Of a DNA stretch of 64,000 nucleotides, positions 1 through 50,155 are shown one piece after another. The stretch's first letter is position 1, and each line of letters starts with the position of its first letter. The position numbers were made by a program, and so were the translations under genes. The stretch covers positions 24,571,391-24,635,390 of the forward strand of contig CM055107.1 of assembly GCA_029204225.1 (NCBI GenBank), given 5' to 3'. The notes under the pieces were generated by a model, which made no database searches, was not told the DNA's origin, and saw only the letters and a list, made by a program, of their open reading frames with translations. Origin of the DNA: Diphasiastrum complanatum. Taxonomy: Eukaryota; Streptophyta; Lycopodiopsida; Lycopodiales; Lycopodiaceae.

Positions 1-84
1 GCAGGGGCAGTGCACCAGTGGAAACAGAGTCCGCGGCATCTGTGGACGGCTCGTCGGCCTCAGGCGCCCTTCTGTTTTTTTTTT

Positions 85-271
85 TTAATTAAAAAATGCG
101 TCCGGGGCCCAAACGTGTTCTGGGCACCGGACGCGGACTCGTCCGCGTCCGGGACGCTCGGCGCGTCCAGCAAAAAAATAGAAAAAAAAAATTGGACACG
201 TCCGACCCCGCGTCCGGGTCCGGGTGTCGGACGCGGATGCCAAAAGGCTGCGTCCGCCCCGGACCCTCATG
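85..271. repeat. GC-rich short-word repeat, copy 1 (GCGTCCG/GTCCGGAC family)
   Basis: This block repeats the words GCGTCCG and GGACGC many times, separated by A-rich runs. Its last 70 bases or so closely match the end of a second copy at 1081-1353; both finish with GGACCCTCATG. The left edge is not clear. Read inward from the right, the end is CATGAGGGTCCGG, which resembles the CAT-start ends of the hAT-type elements nearby, but no target duplication could be found. I infer a non-autonomous DNA element; it codes for nothing recognisable. Confidence 0.5.
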
Positions 272-272
272 T

Positions 273-273
<1 letters not shown>

Positions 274-325
<52 letters not shown>
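274..325. repeat. (TA)n microsatellite
   Basis: An almost pure TA run directly follows the right end of the GC-rich repeat. The tyrosine/isoleucine frames across it are artefacts. Confidence 0.9.
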
Positions 326-329
<4 letters not shown>

Positions 330-660
330 ATTTTCGCCAAAAAAACTCAAAAAAGGCATTCTATGAAGTGCACTAGCAATGCTGTTACTGCACAATCTAT
401 GATAAGATTTCACTGATTGTATAATAGATGACAAGGTTTCACTGATTTTACAGACCAATATATAAAACAATTTTCTCTGTAGTAGTCGACTTGTCATCTC
501 TAGTTGTTTTGTCTAGCTATTTGTTCAGGATTGAAGCTCATATTCAAATTCTCATTTTACACACATGCATCAATTGTCGATGGTCTTATGGAGCTTTATC
601 CATCTTAATCCAAGTATTTTTCAGTATTGCATAATTTTCAATTACTAATATACTATCTAT
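326..660. other. Intron sequence with no recognisable feature
   Basis: AT-rich DNA without a long open frame or repeat. It falls inside the inferred intron 7 of the minus-strand PPCS gene. Confidence 0.4.
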
Positions 661-876
661 CATAGGTCCTGCGGTATCGACGAGTACCGCGGCGGATCCC
701 GGTACAGCGGTACCAAAAAAAAAAATTACGAAAATAAGACGGAAAAAAATTTTCATTTTTTCTTTTTAATTATGGTGCCGCCCTGGTACCGCGGATCTGA
801 GGGCGGCACCATAGTGGCGGTACCACCATTATGGTACCGGCGGTACCATAACGGCGGTACCAAAGAGGGTACTATG
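661..876. mobile_element. Small hAT-type MITE built on the word GCGGTACC
   Basis: A 216 bp element starting CATAG and ending CTATG. The flanking 8-mers CTATCTAT (653-660) and CTGTCTAT (877-884) match at 7 of 8 positions, the duplication length expected of hAT elements. Inside, GCGGTACC or its variants recur on both sides of an A/T-rich centre. It has no coding capacity. The inverted repeat proper is only five bases, so assignment rests on the end word, the 8 bp flank and similarity in plan to the better elements at 3650-3985 and 7206-7945. Confidence 0.5.
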
Positions 877-1080
877 CTGTCTATATATAAGTATCTATAT
901 AAGTTTTAGAAAAATTTGCAAACACATTCAAAAACTTATAGATATACTCCAATATTATATAGACATTTATATATGGGCTTTTAAAAAAATTTGAAATTTT
1001 TTTTTTAAAAAAAAAAGTACCGTGGCACGCCGTGTCATACACTCCCACGGCACTGGTGTCGTGGGAACTATGGTACATAC
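877..1080. repeat. AT-rich stretch ending in a CCACGGCAC-word module
   Basis: Mostly A/T, but 1018-1072 repeats CCGTGGCAC/CCCACGGCAC words and ends in CTATG, like the right end of the hAT-type elements. No matching left end was found, so this may be a truncated relative. Confidence 0.3.
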
Positions 1081-1353
1081 CTAAGGAAACGGATGGCGGA
1101 CGCGGACGCGCGTCCGCGTCTGGACGCGTCTGATTTTTTTTTTTTTAATTTTTAAAAAAATTAAAAATTGCGTCCGTACCCTGGACGCGTGCGTCCGGGG
1201 GCGTCCGGACCCCCGGACGCATCTGTTTTTTTTTTTCAAAAACAAAAATTTAAAAAAAAAAAATAGACGCATCCGACCCCGCGTCTAGGGGTCGGACGCA
1301 TCCGGGTCCAGATGCCGGACGCGGACGCGGGCAAAACGGCCCGGACCCTCATG
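1081..1353. repeat. GC-rich short-word repeat, copy 2 (GCGTCCG family)
   Basis: Second copy of the family seen at 85-271: GCGTCCG and GGACGC words, poly-A/T spacers, and the same terminal GGACCCTCATG. It is longer than copy 1 and shows two GC-rich blocks separated by about 40 bases of A/T. It has no coding capacity. Confidence 0.5.
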
Positions 1354-2542
1354 TCTACATACATATAAAGAGTATATCAATTATTATATACTATCTTTTG
1401 GTATTAAAACCAAAAAAAAATTTAAGTTTCAAAAAAATTTCAACCAAATAAAAACCATTCAAAACATTGAAAACAAAAAAAATTCTAGATTTCTATTCTT
1501 TGTCGGCTTTCCTATAAGGCTTTCCGACAATTTCATTGGCTGTGAGTTGCTATGGTTCACAGATTGTTATGACAACCGAAGAAAGGGTCTGGCTAAAAAT
1601 GAACACTTTCTCATTCCAATGCTTGCAGAAATTCAATATACCCTAAACCCATGTAGTTTTTATGTTGTGTGAAGGGTCGTGATTAGAACTACGAAAATCA
1701 ATACATGATTTTGGAACTGATTCACAGTCTCCAGTCACTTCAGCTTTTAAAATTTGATGCTTTATGCTTCAGAGGCTAGTGTGTACCTTTTCTAGTTTCG
1801 TAATAGCAGGCACACATCATCTTGTGAAAGAGCGAGGTATATACATGAAATTAGTTCCAAAATAGGTACATGTCATGCTAAGCATTAGTGGACAGCCCTG
1901 AATGGCATCTTGGGAGTTAGACATCTGTTGTCTCTGTCGTTTTTAGCACTTTCACCAAGTATGTCTTTTCCAAAATCTGTGCAGGTCTCTATGAATTGTG
2001 TTTTTGGATCATAATCTGATGCCTTGGCCCGACTCTCGTCTTTGAACTTGGCATTGACGGTCTGAGAAAGCATGAAATTTGAATCCTGCAAGTTGTGGGT
2101 TGTCGTCGATCTGATCTGCATTCACCTTCATAAGAGTGCTCGCCCTCTCGACTCCACAGTGGCGGCACCTCCAATGTCTGAGCACCGCTCTGCGCACCAT
2201 ACCTGCCCTCAAGCAAGTCGACCTCAACCGTGAGGCCGTGAATAGTTTCCAGCATGGAGTTTTTGGGAGAAGCAACGTTGGTAGAGGAGGAAGAACAAGC
2301 AGAGCTAGATGATTTGCAAAATATGCAGCAACAGGTACTTAAGAGCTCCTACTCTGCCCTAGTTTTGCATCAGGAAATAGCGATCCACGAACCTGTGAAT
2401 ACAGTACATAGCATTGATAGGTAGTTGTCCCTAGTAACTTTGAACAGTATCGATATACAGGATTTCACTTTTTGGTCAAGGATCAAGGTCTCATTGCGTT
2501 TGTTAACTCTGTAAAGAACCCTAAACCAACATGTGTGGATCT

Positions 2543-2580
<38 letters not shown>

Positions 2581-3641
2581 GCGATCAGAGAGCATCGATA
2601 AGTACTTGTCTCCTGGTAACTTTGAGCAGTATCAATAGACAAGAAATCAACTGCTCTTGAAAAAACCTTTCTATTGATACCCATAGCGACACCGTAAACC
2701 TTTCTATTGGCTCTCTATTGATACCCAAATTGGCTCTCTTGAACTCTGGCAATTTCACTGGCTTTCCACCAGATTCACTGCCAATTGTACAGTGGGCACA
2801 ATATTCAGCAAAAATAGGGCCGATACAATTAATATCATTTGACGAAAATAGGGTCTCTGTAATATTTTAAAAAAAATTGAAAAACTACCATCAGATCCCC
2901 CATCACTTTTGCTGCAATTTGAATACCATATTGCAAACAAAACAAAAAAAGCGTTCCGAGGTAGCGTTTCGGGCCAAAAATCTTGAACGCATTCCTGAAC
3001 GTATTCCAAAATGCCCTATGCATCTATGGTATATATACATGAACTTACACAATATTGAAGGCTGAAATGCAAAATAAAAACATTGTGAACACAATGCATT
3101 CCCAAAAGTTCCTCGTGTCCATGAACATGGGAACTCGTTCCCGAGGAGTGGGAATGAGTTCCCTAGTAACTATGATTTCAAGAGGGTTGAAAGTTGTTCA
3201 TCTCTGTGGAATTAGTCAGTGGAATACCAATGACCCAAGTGGAGTCAAACTTTGGATTGGTAGTATTTGATTGAAAAGAAGGCCCAATAAATTGTAGTTA
3301 GAAACTAAAATAGCAAACTCGTCAAATGTTGAGTTGTCTAACCTAATAAGGTGAGAGATTGTATGGACTCTTGAAGCCCATAATCTCAAGCATAGATCCC
3401 AAGTGGAGATAGACACGTGTTCACCAAGTTGGGAACACAATACTGAAAGAATGAAAGGGTCCAGCGATTTAGTAGGATATGGAGGAGAGAAATGAGTTGG
3501 CATCCACTTAGATGTACAATACATTCTTATAGGATAGATCATTTTACAGTGGATACATACATCTGATAAGATCAAGAATGTGCTGCAATGGTTCTACATT
3601 AACAAAAAAAAACCTTGATTAATTGCTTGTATAGAAAAGTA
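1354..3641. other. Intron 7 of PPCS: no supported gene
   Basis: Unannotatable intron DNA. A (GA)n run lies at about 2546-2577. A short plus-strand frame begins with ATG at 2254 and is acidic, with a possible splice donor after about 27 codons, but no second exon was found. A minus-strand frame at 3216-3575 (119 codons) resembles nothing I know. Confidence 0.4.
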
Positions 3642-3649
3642 ATTTAGAG

Positions 3650-3985
3650 CATAGATGCACCGCGATTCTGAATCGCGATTCAGAATCGCGTTTCGGGTTT
3701 TTCAAAGAATCGCGCAGAATCGATTTTATTTTTTGAAATTTTTTTAGGCAATATGGGTATCAGATGAAAGCGCTAATTGAGAGCATTATGACTGTGTAGT
3801 TTGCCGACTGTTTCGGGTCCAGTTTAGGTGTATTAACTCTCAGGCTCTCTGATTCTCCCTCTCCCTCCCAGGCCCGAAATGCACAGATAATATTTTTTTT
3901 TCAACGATTTTTGAAAACGATTCTTTGCAGCGAATCGCGATTCGTGAATCGCAAAACCAGCGAATCGCGATTCGCTGCATCTATG
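3650..3985. mobile_element. hAT MITE of the GAATCGCGATTC family
   Basis: A 336 bp non-autonomous element. Both ends read CATAGATGCA(C/G)CG inward, and it is flanked by the perfect 8 bp duplication ATTTAGAG (3642-3649 and 3986-3993), diagnostic of hAT-type insertion. Its ends are stacked with the palindrome GAATCGCGATTC. It shares two internal blocks, CAATATGGGTATCAGATG (3749-3766) and GTTTGCCGACTGTTTC (3799-3814), with the complete hAT element at 33140-38363, which could supply its transposase. Confidence 0.9.
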
Positions 3986-3993
3986 ATTTAGAG

Positions 3994-5721
3994 TGTAACA
4001 AGTTGTCAAGGCCAGCGGTATTTGGATTGTGAACAGAGCTCGTCAGCAAGCAATCAAGGTGGCCAAGCGATTATTTATTACAGATCGATTGAGTCAAAGA
4101 GCATAAATCCAACAAGGGTTTCGATCAACCCAATAAATAAAGAATTAGAAGGGCCGGCACGGACTTAAGAGGCAGCCTATTGCAAGGTGTAGGATAACTC
4201 TTATCAGTTGCTAGTTTAAGTTAATGAGCTTTGAGGAACAGATCCTCATAGAAAGAGAAGAGACTATGAAGGAGAGAGATCAATCTTGAGAAGGAAAAAA
4301 ACTTTGAAAATGATTATAGACTTCTACTCCATTAAAAGTTCATTGACAAGATAACTTATAAATTTTTCAATATTTACCAATTCTTTAGCTATGTAGAGAT
4401 TGACAATAGTGCACACCAAGATTTAGCTATGGCAAGATAGACCACGTTAATTTTTCTGAGTCTCATAGAATGTTTCAACTCTTCTTTGACTAAGTTGGAC
4501 TATACAAGCCTTGGAAAGATAGATAACTCTACAGGCCCTCAAAAGATAGATGTTCACAACAACATACGAGAGAATGTTAAAAATGATATGTGTCACTTTG
4601 GTGGTGTGGATTGGTTAAGACGCATGGATTCTTCTATAAGGCTTTTAAGGCGAATTAAATTGTACAAAGAGCTATTTACATGTAATGAGTAGAAAGTAGT
4701 CAAGATTTGAATCATCTACTGGGGCTTTGTTCAATAATTAAAATTGCTTATTCTAACTTGAAATTGAACCTCTCTTCAGTAACATTGCTACCAAGTTTAC
4801 CAGAAAAACAAGAGATTGAAACAAATCTTTGAAGCACTGTGGAAAATCCAATAATAGAAGGTAAAGTGACAAAGAAAGTACTTAACACCATATAATGGTA
4901 AAAAGTCAAAGTCGGTAATATGATCGCCTTTCGACATGCCCACTTGAATTTTATATAGTATCTTGCCTATGGTCATCTACTTGTGTTTCAAGACATAGTC
5001 CTTTGTTTGTCTTGTGAAGCAATGTCTTTGCACTCATCAAAAACATTTTGGAAAAAGCTTTGCGCTTAGCTCCCATGGTGAGGCAAGGACTCTCCAATGC
5101 CATAATTTCTACACAAAAAGAAAATGATGAATTGAACCTTTGCCTAAATGAGACTCCTTCTTTACCTCCAAATCTCCAAAATTTTGACTCAAAGCAATAA
5201 AGCGCCCCTAAATATGCCAACTTCATACATTCAGCAAATTATTGACAATATATGTAAAGAAGCTCCAATAAAAATTCTTAATCAAGTCATTAAGTTCATC
5301 CTCACATTGAAAGTTTCTTCCAGACCAAGCAAGGCAATCTTCATATTAAGAAGCTAAGGAACTTAAAAAAATCACATCAAAGTTTGACAAAGTCATAGAA
5401 TGTTGATTGGACCATACAAAAGTCAACTTTGTGGAAATTCCTTGAAAAAAAATTGTTGAAACAATCCCTTGTGGGGAAGTATGACCATAAGAACAACCTA
5501 TACAATACTCTTCAAGCATAAAATCTCCTTAACATACATTGTTTGTTAAGTTAATGCCAATATGTTGTGTCTAAACACCTTATCAATAAGGTAGCTGCAA
5601 TATGCACATCAAACTATGTCACTCAAACCACTTCTTATTAGACACTATCCAAATCAACAAATTTTCAACTTGGAAAACGTAGCTCAAGATCAAAAACTCT
5701 TCATGTGACAACAACGCTTAC
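3994..5721. other. Intron 7 of PPCS, donor-proximal part: no gene seen
   Basis: AT-rich, low-complexity intron sequence. A minus-strand frame at 4951-5226 has a plausible splice acceptor before it, but its translation does not align with the expected next part of PPCS in any frame. Confidence 0.4.
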
Positions 5722-41897
<36,176 letters not shown>

Positions 41898-44800
41898 CTT
41901 TGGAGCACAAGCAAATTAGTAGTCCAGCACACCTACAATATCCAATCGAACGGTTTCTATTTCAGAAGCAAGAGTTTATGATCAAAAAATCATATTTCTC
42001 AACAGTAAGGAGCAAACTACGAAGAAAGCATGGAGTGAGTCACAAGTAATGTACTTGTGTATGACAAAGTTAAGTAGATTTCATCGATATGTTATCTTGA
42101 TTCATGAACATGATGAATCATGCATACATCAGGAAAAACACAGTGCTGTATTGAATCTAGTTATCAAATAACATGGATATGTCATTTATTAATGATAGAT
42201 TGTTTTACATAAGACATTGGCGAAAATTTTGTATTAACATTTAGCGACTTTGGCTTCAATTTCTTCTGTAAAAGACTTTGGAATTTTTTCGTGATATAAG
42301 ACTTGTGCACCCTATCCCAATTTGTTTTTTGTGATGCCTTATGTGGGATATTAGTTATGAACACAAATCATAAGTACGGCATCAAATCATAAACAATAGA
42401 CAAGATGTGGCAGCAAGTGAAATTCTCTACCGGAGAAGACACTTGAATATCATTAAATGCTTGAGGATAAAGCCCTACAAGCAATAGCAACAGAGAGAGA
42501 CCTCTAAACATCACAACTATGAAAAGATGAGCCTTAGTGGCTGTTTACACTAAAACTCGAGGGAAAATCTGAATATTCAATTATTAGGGCCCTAATTAGA
42601 GACAATGTAAAATAAAGGTCTTGGGCCTATGATGATCAGGTATTAAAACAAAAAACAGGTATTAAAACAGAGCGTATGTTTGTGATTGTCCAACAATGAT
42701 AAATCTGATGAATCGACCAAGAAAGTCTGAAAGAAAGAGTCACAAATAGAAGAGAACACACTCAATCCTTCCCACTGGTAGGGACTGGCTGTTTGAGTAC
42801 CCAAAGTAGTGTCTGTTTGAGTACCCAAAGTAGTGTCTGTAAATGTTGGGGAGTATGTGTAAGGATTAGAGAACTTTATCCACGATAGGTGCCCAATTAC
42901 AAAAACTCATTACCATGGTGCTCGAACGGTCCATATCTTTCAATGGGGGGGCCTGTGCTATGTCATCGGCATTTACAGTAGCATCTTTGACATATGCATT
43001 TTGGCCAAACTATCGTTAGTGACATTTAGAATACTTAAATCCTATAGCCCACATTGAGGTCCAAGACAATTCTTTTCAGTTCTTTGTCTCTTATATGCCC
43101 ACATTTAGGCAATGTTTGTTCAATTAAAGGAGAGTTGAGGATATGCTCGTATTACTAGGCTTGTCCTTAGTTAGGTGTTTGGCCCTTAGACTAAGGATGG
43201 GCAACCTTAGCCCTAATGTGATATGTTCCTAGAAGGTTCCACATAACTTAGGTATGATCTTTTGCTAGGCAATCAATGTTTTAATCATCTTTGAAGTTTG
43301 TAGGAGATGCTAGCATTGGTCCTTTGTAGGAGGACCTATGCCCCAATGTCTTGTTGATTTTCTATGTTGTTGTTTTTTAACACATTCATATTGATTTTTT
43401 CTTAAAATTTAAATCGAGTCTAAGATAAAGAAAAATCCTAAAAAAAATTTAAATGTTTGAAAAAAATGTGAAAAGGGGAGAAGAATCTGAATTTTTGGAA
43501 AAGTATGGCACATTAGAGTCAAGATTTGAATCCTGAATCGACCTGAATCAATTTGAAATCCAAGAATTGAAATTTCTTGGATCTATGCAATGATGCTATC
43601 CTATAGCAAGCTCAAGTATTTGTTGAGTGCCTGCTTTCTTTGAAATAAATGAGCCTTGTAATTGTTGCATCAACAACGACAACAGAACTGTGGTTTCAAG
43701 CTGCGAAACTGAGGTTTGATGACATCCCGACCTTGTCTCAACGAATTTGCCCACCAAAACTCGTCAGACCATAGTTGTCCAGAAGCAAGAATTTTCATCA
43801 ATTCTAGGTCAAAATCACTAGGATCTGTGCTGCCCCACAGCGCTTATGCTGCAACCAGGTTGATGCCCTTGAAACGCTATCAAAAATCCTAAAAATTCAA
43901 TGATTACTACTCAAAAAACAGCAAAACTTCCCTTCAACCAAAACGCTGCCAGTACACTCTCATGAAGCTTTGAAGGGTGAATTTCTCACAAATGCAGACA
44001 GAACTGGATCTACTCAGTTGCAATTGTACATATAGCCTGCGCCTTATCCCCTGAGTTACGAAAACTCTTCTACGAATCTTCGGATCCACAGTAGCAGATT
44101 GAGAACGTTTTCTTGTGTTAGCTGGTTTCTTCTCGTTGTTTCTATCTGACACCAGCGTGTTTGATAGCCTTTGTTGCTGGTCTGGAACCCTGGATCGTCA
44201 CTTGTCGCTGAAGACAAAACGAAGGGAAGAGGACTGAGGGCACTTGCTGAAGGCTAAAGTTGTTGAAAGTCTTGCACCTACTAGTTATGGAATGACTTCA
44301 GCACCACCGAACAATGAATGACTTCAGCACCACCTTAATCCTGATTCTCGAATGTCGATCAAGCAAAATCTGAAATGGCTGCACAAATCCAAGAAGAGCA
44401 CCTCAGCCTTCAGCTATAAATGTAAGATCAACTACAATCAGAGATTATAGGGCGGTCACCCTCACTCGAAGAACTCAATACCTCAGTGATTAGTATTAAC
44501 GATTTGGCTCCAGATTACTGTCCACACCCTGCTATCTCTCTCCTGATTTCGGGTAGCAGCAAGTGCTCTCTCTAGTTTTCTGACAACAATATGAGTTTGC
44601 TATTCACCAATTTCTGGCAGCCGCAGCCCAGAAGGTGCTTAAGATCTCTACGCAGCACCAGGCCAAGCCCTAATACATTATAAAAAAGTATGGAACCTTA
44701 AGGAAACTAACCAACTAGAGCATGTATAAGCAGGCACTTTCACACAGTTTTGTTCTGAAGAGCTTTTCTAGAATGCTTCAAACAGCTTCGTATGGACGTC

Positions 44801-46636
44801 TTCAAGCTTCGTCGGAATTGCTGCTCAATCAAGAGATTCAGCAGTTAGAACTGCCATAGAAACTGCTAGAAGGAAGTCGTGAATGAATGCAACTGCTGCA
44901 TCGAAGGATAAAACAACAATTTTGTCATGTTGGATTAACGTGTTAATGCATTGTCGGCTCCCTTTGATGCAACCCACCTGCACAAATCTGAAATGGAAAA
45001 TTTGCTGCTATCCTTCACAGAATTAAAAGCCCAAGCTACATGATTTGACACAATTCTTTAAATTTGACCTCAAGGCATTTTACTTCAATCACTATTCACA
45101 CAGCCTTGGATGACAGGCACCACAGATTACTACTGAAGTAGAATGAATGCATGAATTGGTAGAGAACAGAAAACCTACCTGTGTGAGCGAATGGCCGCCT
45201 TGTTACGTTGTGGGCTGCTGGCTGGATCTCCTAACTTTCTTATAGCCTTAAACCTCAAACATGAAATACATCAGAAAATCAATGGATTCTTCACAAATGA
45301 TTCTATGAATAGCACTGCCAAGAGGCAAATTGCTTGAAGATTTTGCTGCTGCAGATCAGGTGAGACATTTGAATGTGCATTTTTTGTTCCATGGATCAGG
45401 TAGCAGAATAGTCTTCTAGAAATATAAAAGTGCACCATTTCATAAGATTAGGTGTGTGCAAATTGACAAACTAAAAGCATAAAGCATTGGGTAATAGTCT
45501 TTTTGGTGACCTATACTTTAACGTAATGTATTCACATTTTATATTGCAGTTGAAAGTAGTTTTACGGCTCATAGATTTTTCTTTGTATTTTTATAGGGTG
45601 ATGATGTGTTGTCATGGATTTTTTACGAACATTTTATGGGTTGCAAACTACTTTTGAAAATTTATATGGACTTCAACGTTTTGTAATGGGTTCAATCATA
45701 TAATTGAACGGTTGTTGAAAGGACTATAGAGGTCATTAATAAGGACTTTTCCCAAGTGTGAAGGATTGTTTCATATTACGGCTGAAAATATTTTTATTGC
45801 CCATAGGTTTTGACTTTTAACGTGGTGCAATGTGATGTCCCAAATACTTTATGAACATTTTATGAGTTGTAAAATAACTTGGCAATTTATCAAATGTCAC
45901 TTTCACATCTAATAATCTATTTTACATTTCATTTGATGGTCCTTAAAATATCTCATGCACAAAGTTGAAACCATAATCTTCAAAGAAAGGAAGTTCTTTG
46001 CATGACATAGTCCACTTCAGACATATGAACTAAAATGCCAACACAATCCTTTACTAAACTCTAATAGATATCAAATAGATAATTTGCCTCAAGACCTTGA
46101 AAACAAACTAGAAACATCTCCTCAAGCGAATTCAACAAGACTTACGAGATGAAGGAATCATTGTCGAGCCACAAATGCAAAGACGCATGGACAACTATAT
46201 CTCGTTGCATAGTTGTCTCAGACCCCTCCCATTTGCCTGGGGCAATGCCTTAACAACACAGTTTTCTAAGGCTTCAGCCCAAACCCACTCAAAATTTGCT
46301 ACATTTCAATCATGTGGCCGATTTTTTGGCCTAAAGCCGCAAGTAACACTCGAAGATATGCATCAATGAGGCTAGCTATACAAAATCCATACATGCGTAG
46401 AGAATGTCATGTAAAAAGGCATGCACATGTTTGCATCCGCACACACATTAGATCTTGCAAACATTTTCATAAATAGGTTATTACTAAAAATCTTTAACTT
46501 TGCTTATGAGACCAAAAGTAAAGCCTTGCCACGTGGGTGACCTTCTATAGCAAGTCATGTACACACATGGCAATTTCATCTATAGCAAGTCATCCACAAA
46601 CATGGCAATTTCATATTAATTCGGGCTTGAATGTTG
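41898..46636. other. Intergenic region upstream of PPCS: no gene supported
   Basis: Lies 5' of the PPCS start and should contain its promoter and 5' untranslated region, which I cannot delimit. A short duplication (GAGTACCCAAAGTAGTGTCTG, twice) occurs at 42795-42840. Short open frames at 43934-44152 and 46175-46369 resemble nothing known. Confidence 0.4.

Positions 46637-46638
<2 letters not shown>

Positions 46639-46722
<84 letters not shown>
46639..46722. repeat. (CT)n microsatellite
   Basis: About 84 bases of pure CT. No LINE 3'-end signature precedes it. Confidence 0.95.
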
Positions 46723-46724
<2 letters not shown>

Positions 46725-47067
46725 GTGCTCCCAAATCTAAATCCTTTGAGGCCTACAACCACGTCGTTTTCAAGGCTTTGTTGCTATCTCCAGAATGTTG
46801 CTCTTTTCAGCAACTACTACAATTACCAAATGGCAAAAAAAAATTGGGAAAAAAAATTTTAAATGTTGGAGGGAAAAGGCAAGGACGGTGGAAAACAAAT
46901 TGTGGTATAGCAAACACAAGCCCCTAAACCATGTCTGAGAAAATTCTTGGAAGTGCATGACATTCAAGAACCATGATTTTGCACATCCAAAGTGGCCCAT
47001 GATTTATGGATGTGCACATCCATAAGTAGTGCATTTACTACTTGTGCTAAATAGAACATGTGGCCAA

Positions 47068-48950
<1,883 letters not shown>

Positions 48951-49024
48951 TTGTGGCCATAAACTTCAAGTTTCTTCAGGTTTCTCTCAAAGCATGGTAG
49001 CTTCATGACTCCTAGACTTGCATG

Positions 49025-49662
49025 CTATTTTTCAAACATTGCCTTGTCAAGAAGCTTTGTAAGAATAGCAACCACCATCTGCTTTGTTGGAACGAACTCG
49101 GTTTTTAGCCTCTTTTTTTCAACTAGATCCCTTATCAGATGATACTTGATAGCAATGTGTTTCGTTCTAGAATGAAACATGGGATTTTTTTTCAAGTGTA
49201 TGGTGGATGTATTATCCATATGCAGGGTCAACGGCTCATAAATGTTCTCTCCTAGTCCACCGTCAAGGAACTGTTTGAGCCATGTAAGGTCATTGGCCAT
49301 CTTGGTTGTCGCAACATATTCTGCTTTGCAAGATGATTGTGCAATAATTGTTTGTTTCTTATCGATCCAAAAAACAACGGCATTTTTGCTATGGTGCAGC
49401 CTCCTAAAACGCTCTTTGAGTCATCTCTTATAGATGCCCAGTTTGCATTGTTGTAAGATTTCATCTGAAATCCTGCGTCTTGAGAAAAACATTGGACCAT
49501 AGTCTTTTGTTTGTTTCAGGTATCGCAAAATCCTCTTCACAATTTCGAGTGTGTAGGTCCTGGGTTAATATTGAACTAGCTCATTTTGAATACTGCGTGA
49601 GCGATGTCTGGCCGTGTGTTGTCTGCCAAATACATTAATGAACCCATAAGCCTTCCCCCATG
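49025..49662 (-). pseudogene. Ty1/copia RT end and RNase H
   Basis: Minus strand: a shifted frame near 49660-49565 corresponds to the GSLMYLADNTRPDI region of copia RT, followed by SYNNANWASIRDDSKSVLGG, SIRNKQ, then ANDLTWLKQFLDGGL, LTLHMDNTSTIHLKKNPMFH and SRTKHIAIKYHLIRD, ending LLDKAMFEK. RNase H motifs are present but decayed. It joins the gag-protease unit to its right at about 49665 without the intervening integrase and RT. Confidence 0.8.
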
Positions 49663-49664
49663 AC

Positions 49665-49798
49665 TTTGCCAATGACAAAGCCATTATATTTACGCCTGAT
49701 CCGCTATCAAGGATAGCAGATACTGCGGGATAGTCTTTATAGGACAAAGACAGGGTGATGCTAGTCCCCTTAGCAACACCTATATTCAACAGATTCAT
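49665..49798 (-). pseudogene. Retropepsin-like protease fragment
   Basis: YPAVSAILDSGSGVNIMALS carries the D-S-G active-site motif of retroviral-type aspartic proteases, in the style of Ty3/gypsy elements. The frame then runs out of protease sequence into a copia segment. Confidence 0.65.
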
Positions 49799-50155
49799 AG
49801 GAATCTGGGGAATTTCAAGAATCTCTTCGGGTTTCAGTTGTTCATCAAGAATAGTAGACAGCTGAAAACTACAATGGATATATCGTTAAAGTCTAGTGAA
49901 GAATTTTATTGTGCTATGGAACGGCATGGTGAGTGGAGCTTGCAAGAGGTCATAAAATACTTCAAGTCCATGTAGGGATTGCTCCTTTTTGGGGATTTGA
50001 GCTGATAACAGACTTTCTGTATGTTTTTCCTCTCGCAAAAACTCATCTCAAAATTTATTGTATTGCCTTTGTTCCACTTTTGGGTCTGGGTAGTCTTTTG
50101 GTAATGTGGAAGCTGTCAAGTGGCTTCCATGTGAGTCAGCAGTGTTATTGTTTTG

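Noticed and set aside
1081-1353. Perfect target-site duplication around the second GC-rich repeat (TACATAC at 1074 and 1356)
   Set aside because: It is 7 bases in AT-rich sequence and the two element ends do not form inverted repeats, so it may be chance.
2254-2334. Acidic plus-strand exon beginning at ATG 2254 with a donor after CAACAG
   Set aside because: Fewer than 30 codons, no second exon found and no recognised family.
4951-5226. Minus-strand frame as PPCS exon 8
   Set aside because: An acceptor-like CTTTTTGTGTAG precedes it, but none of the three frames matches the expected segment after the VPWDSM end of exon 7.
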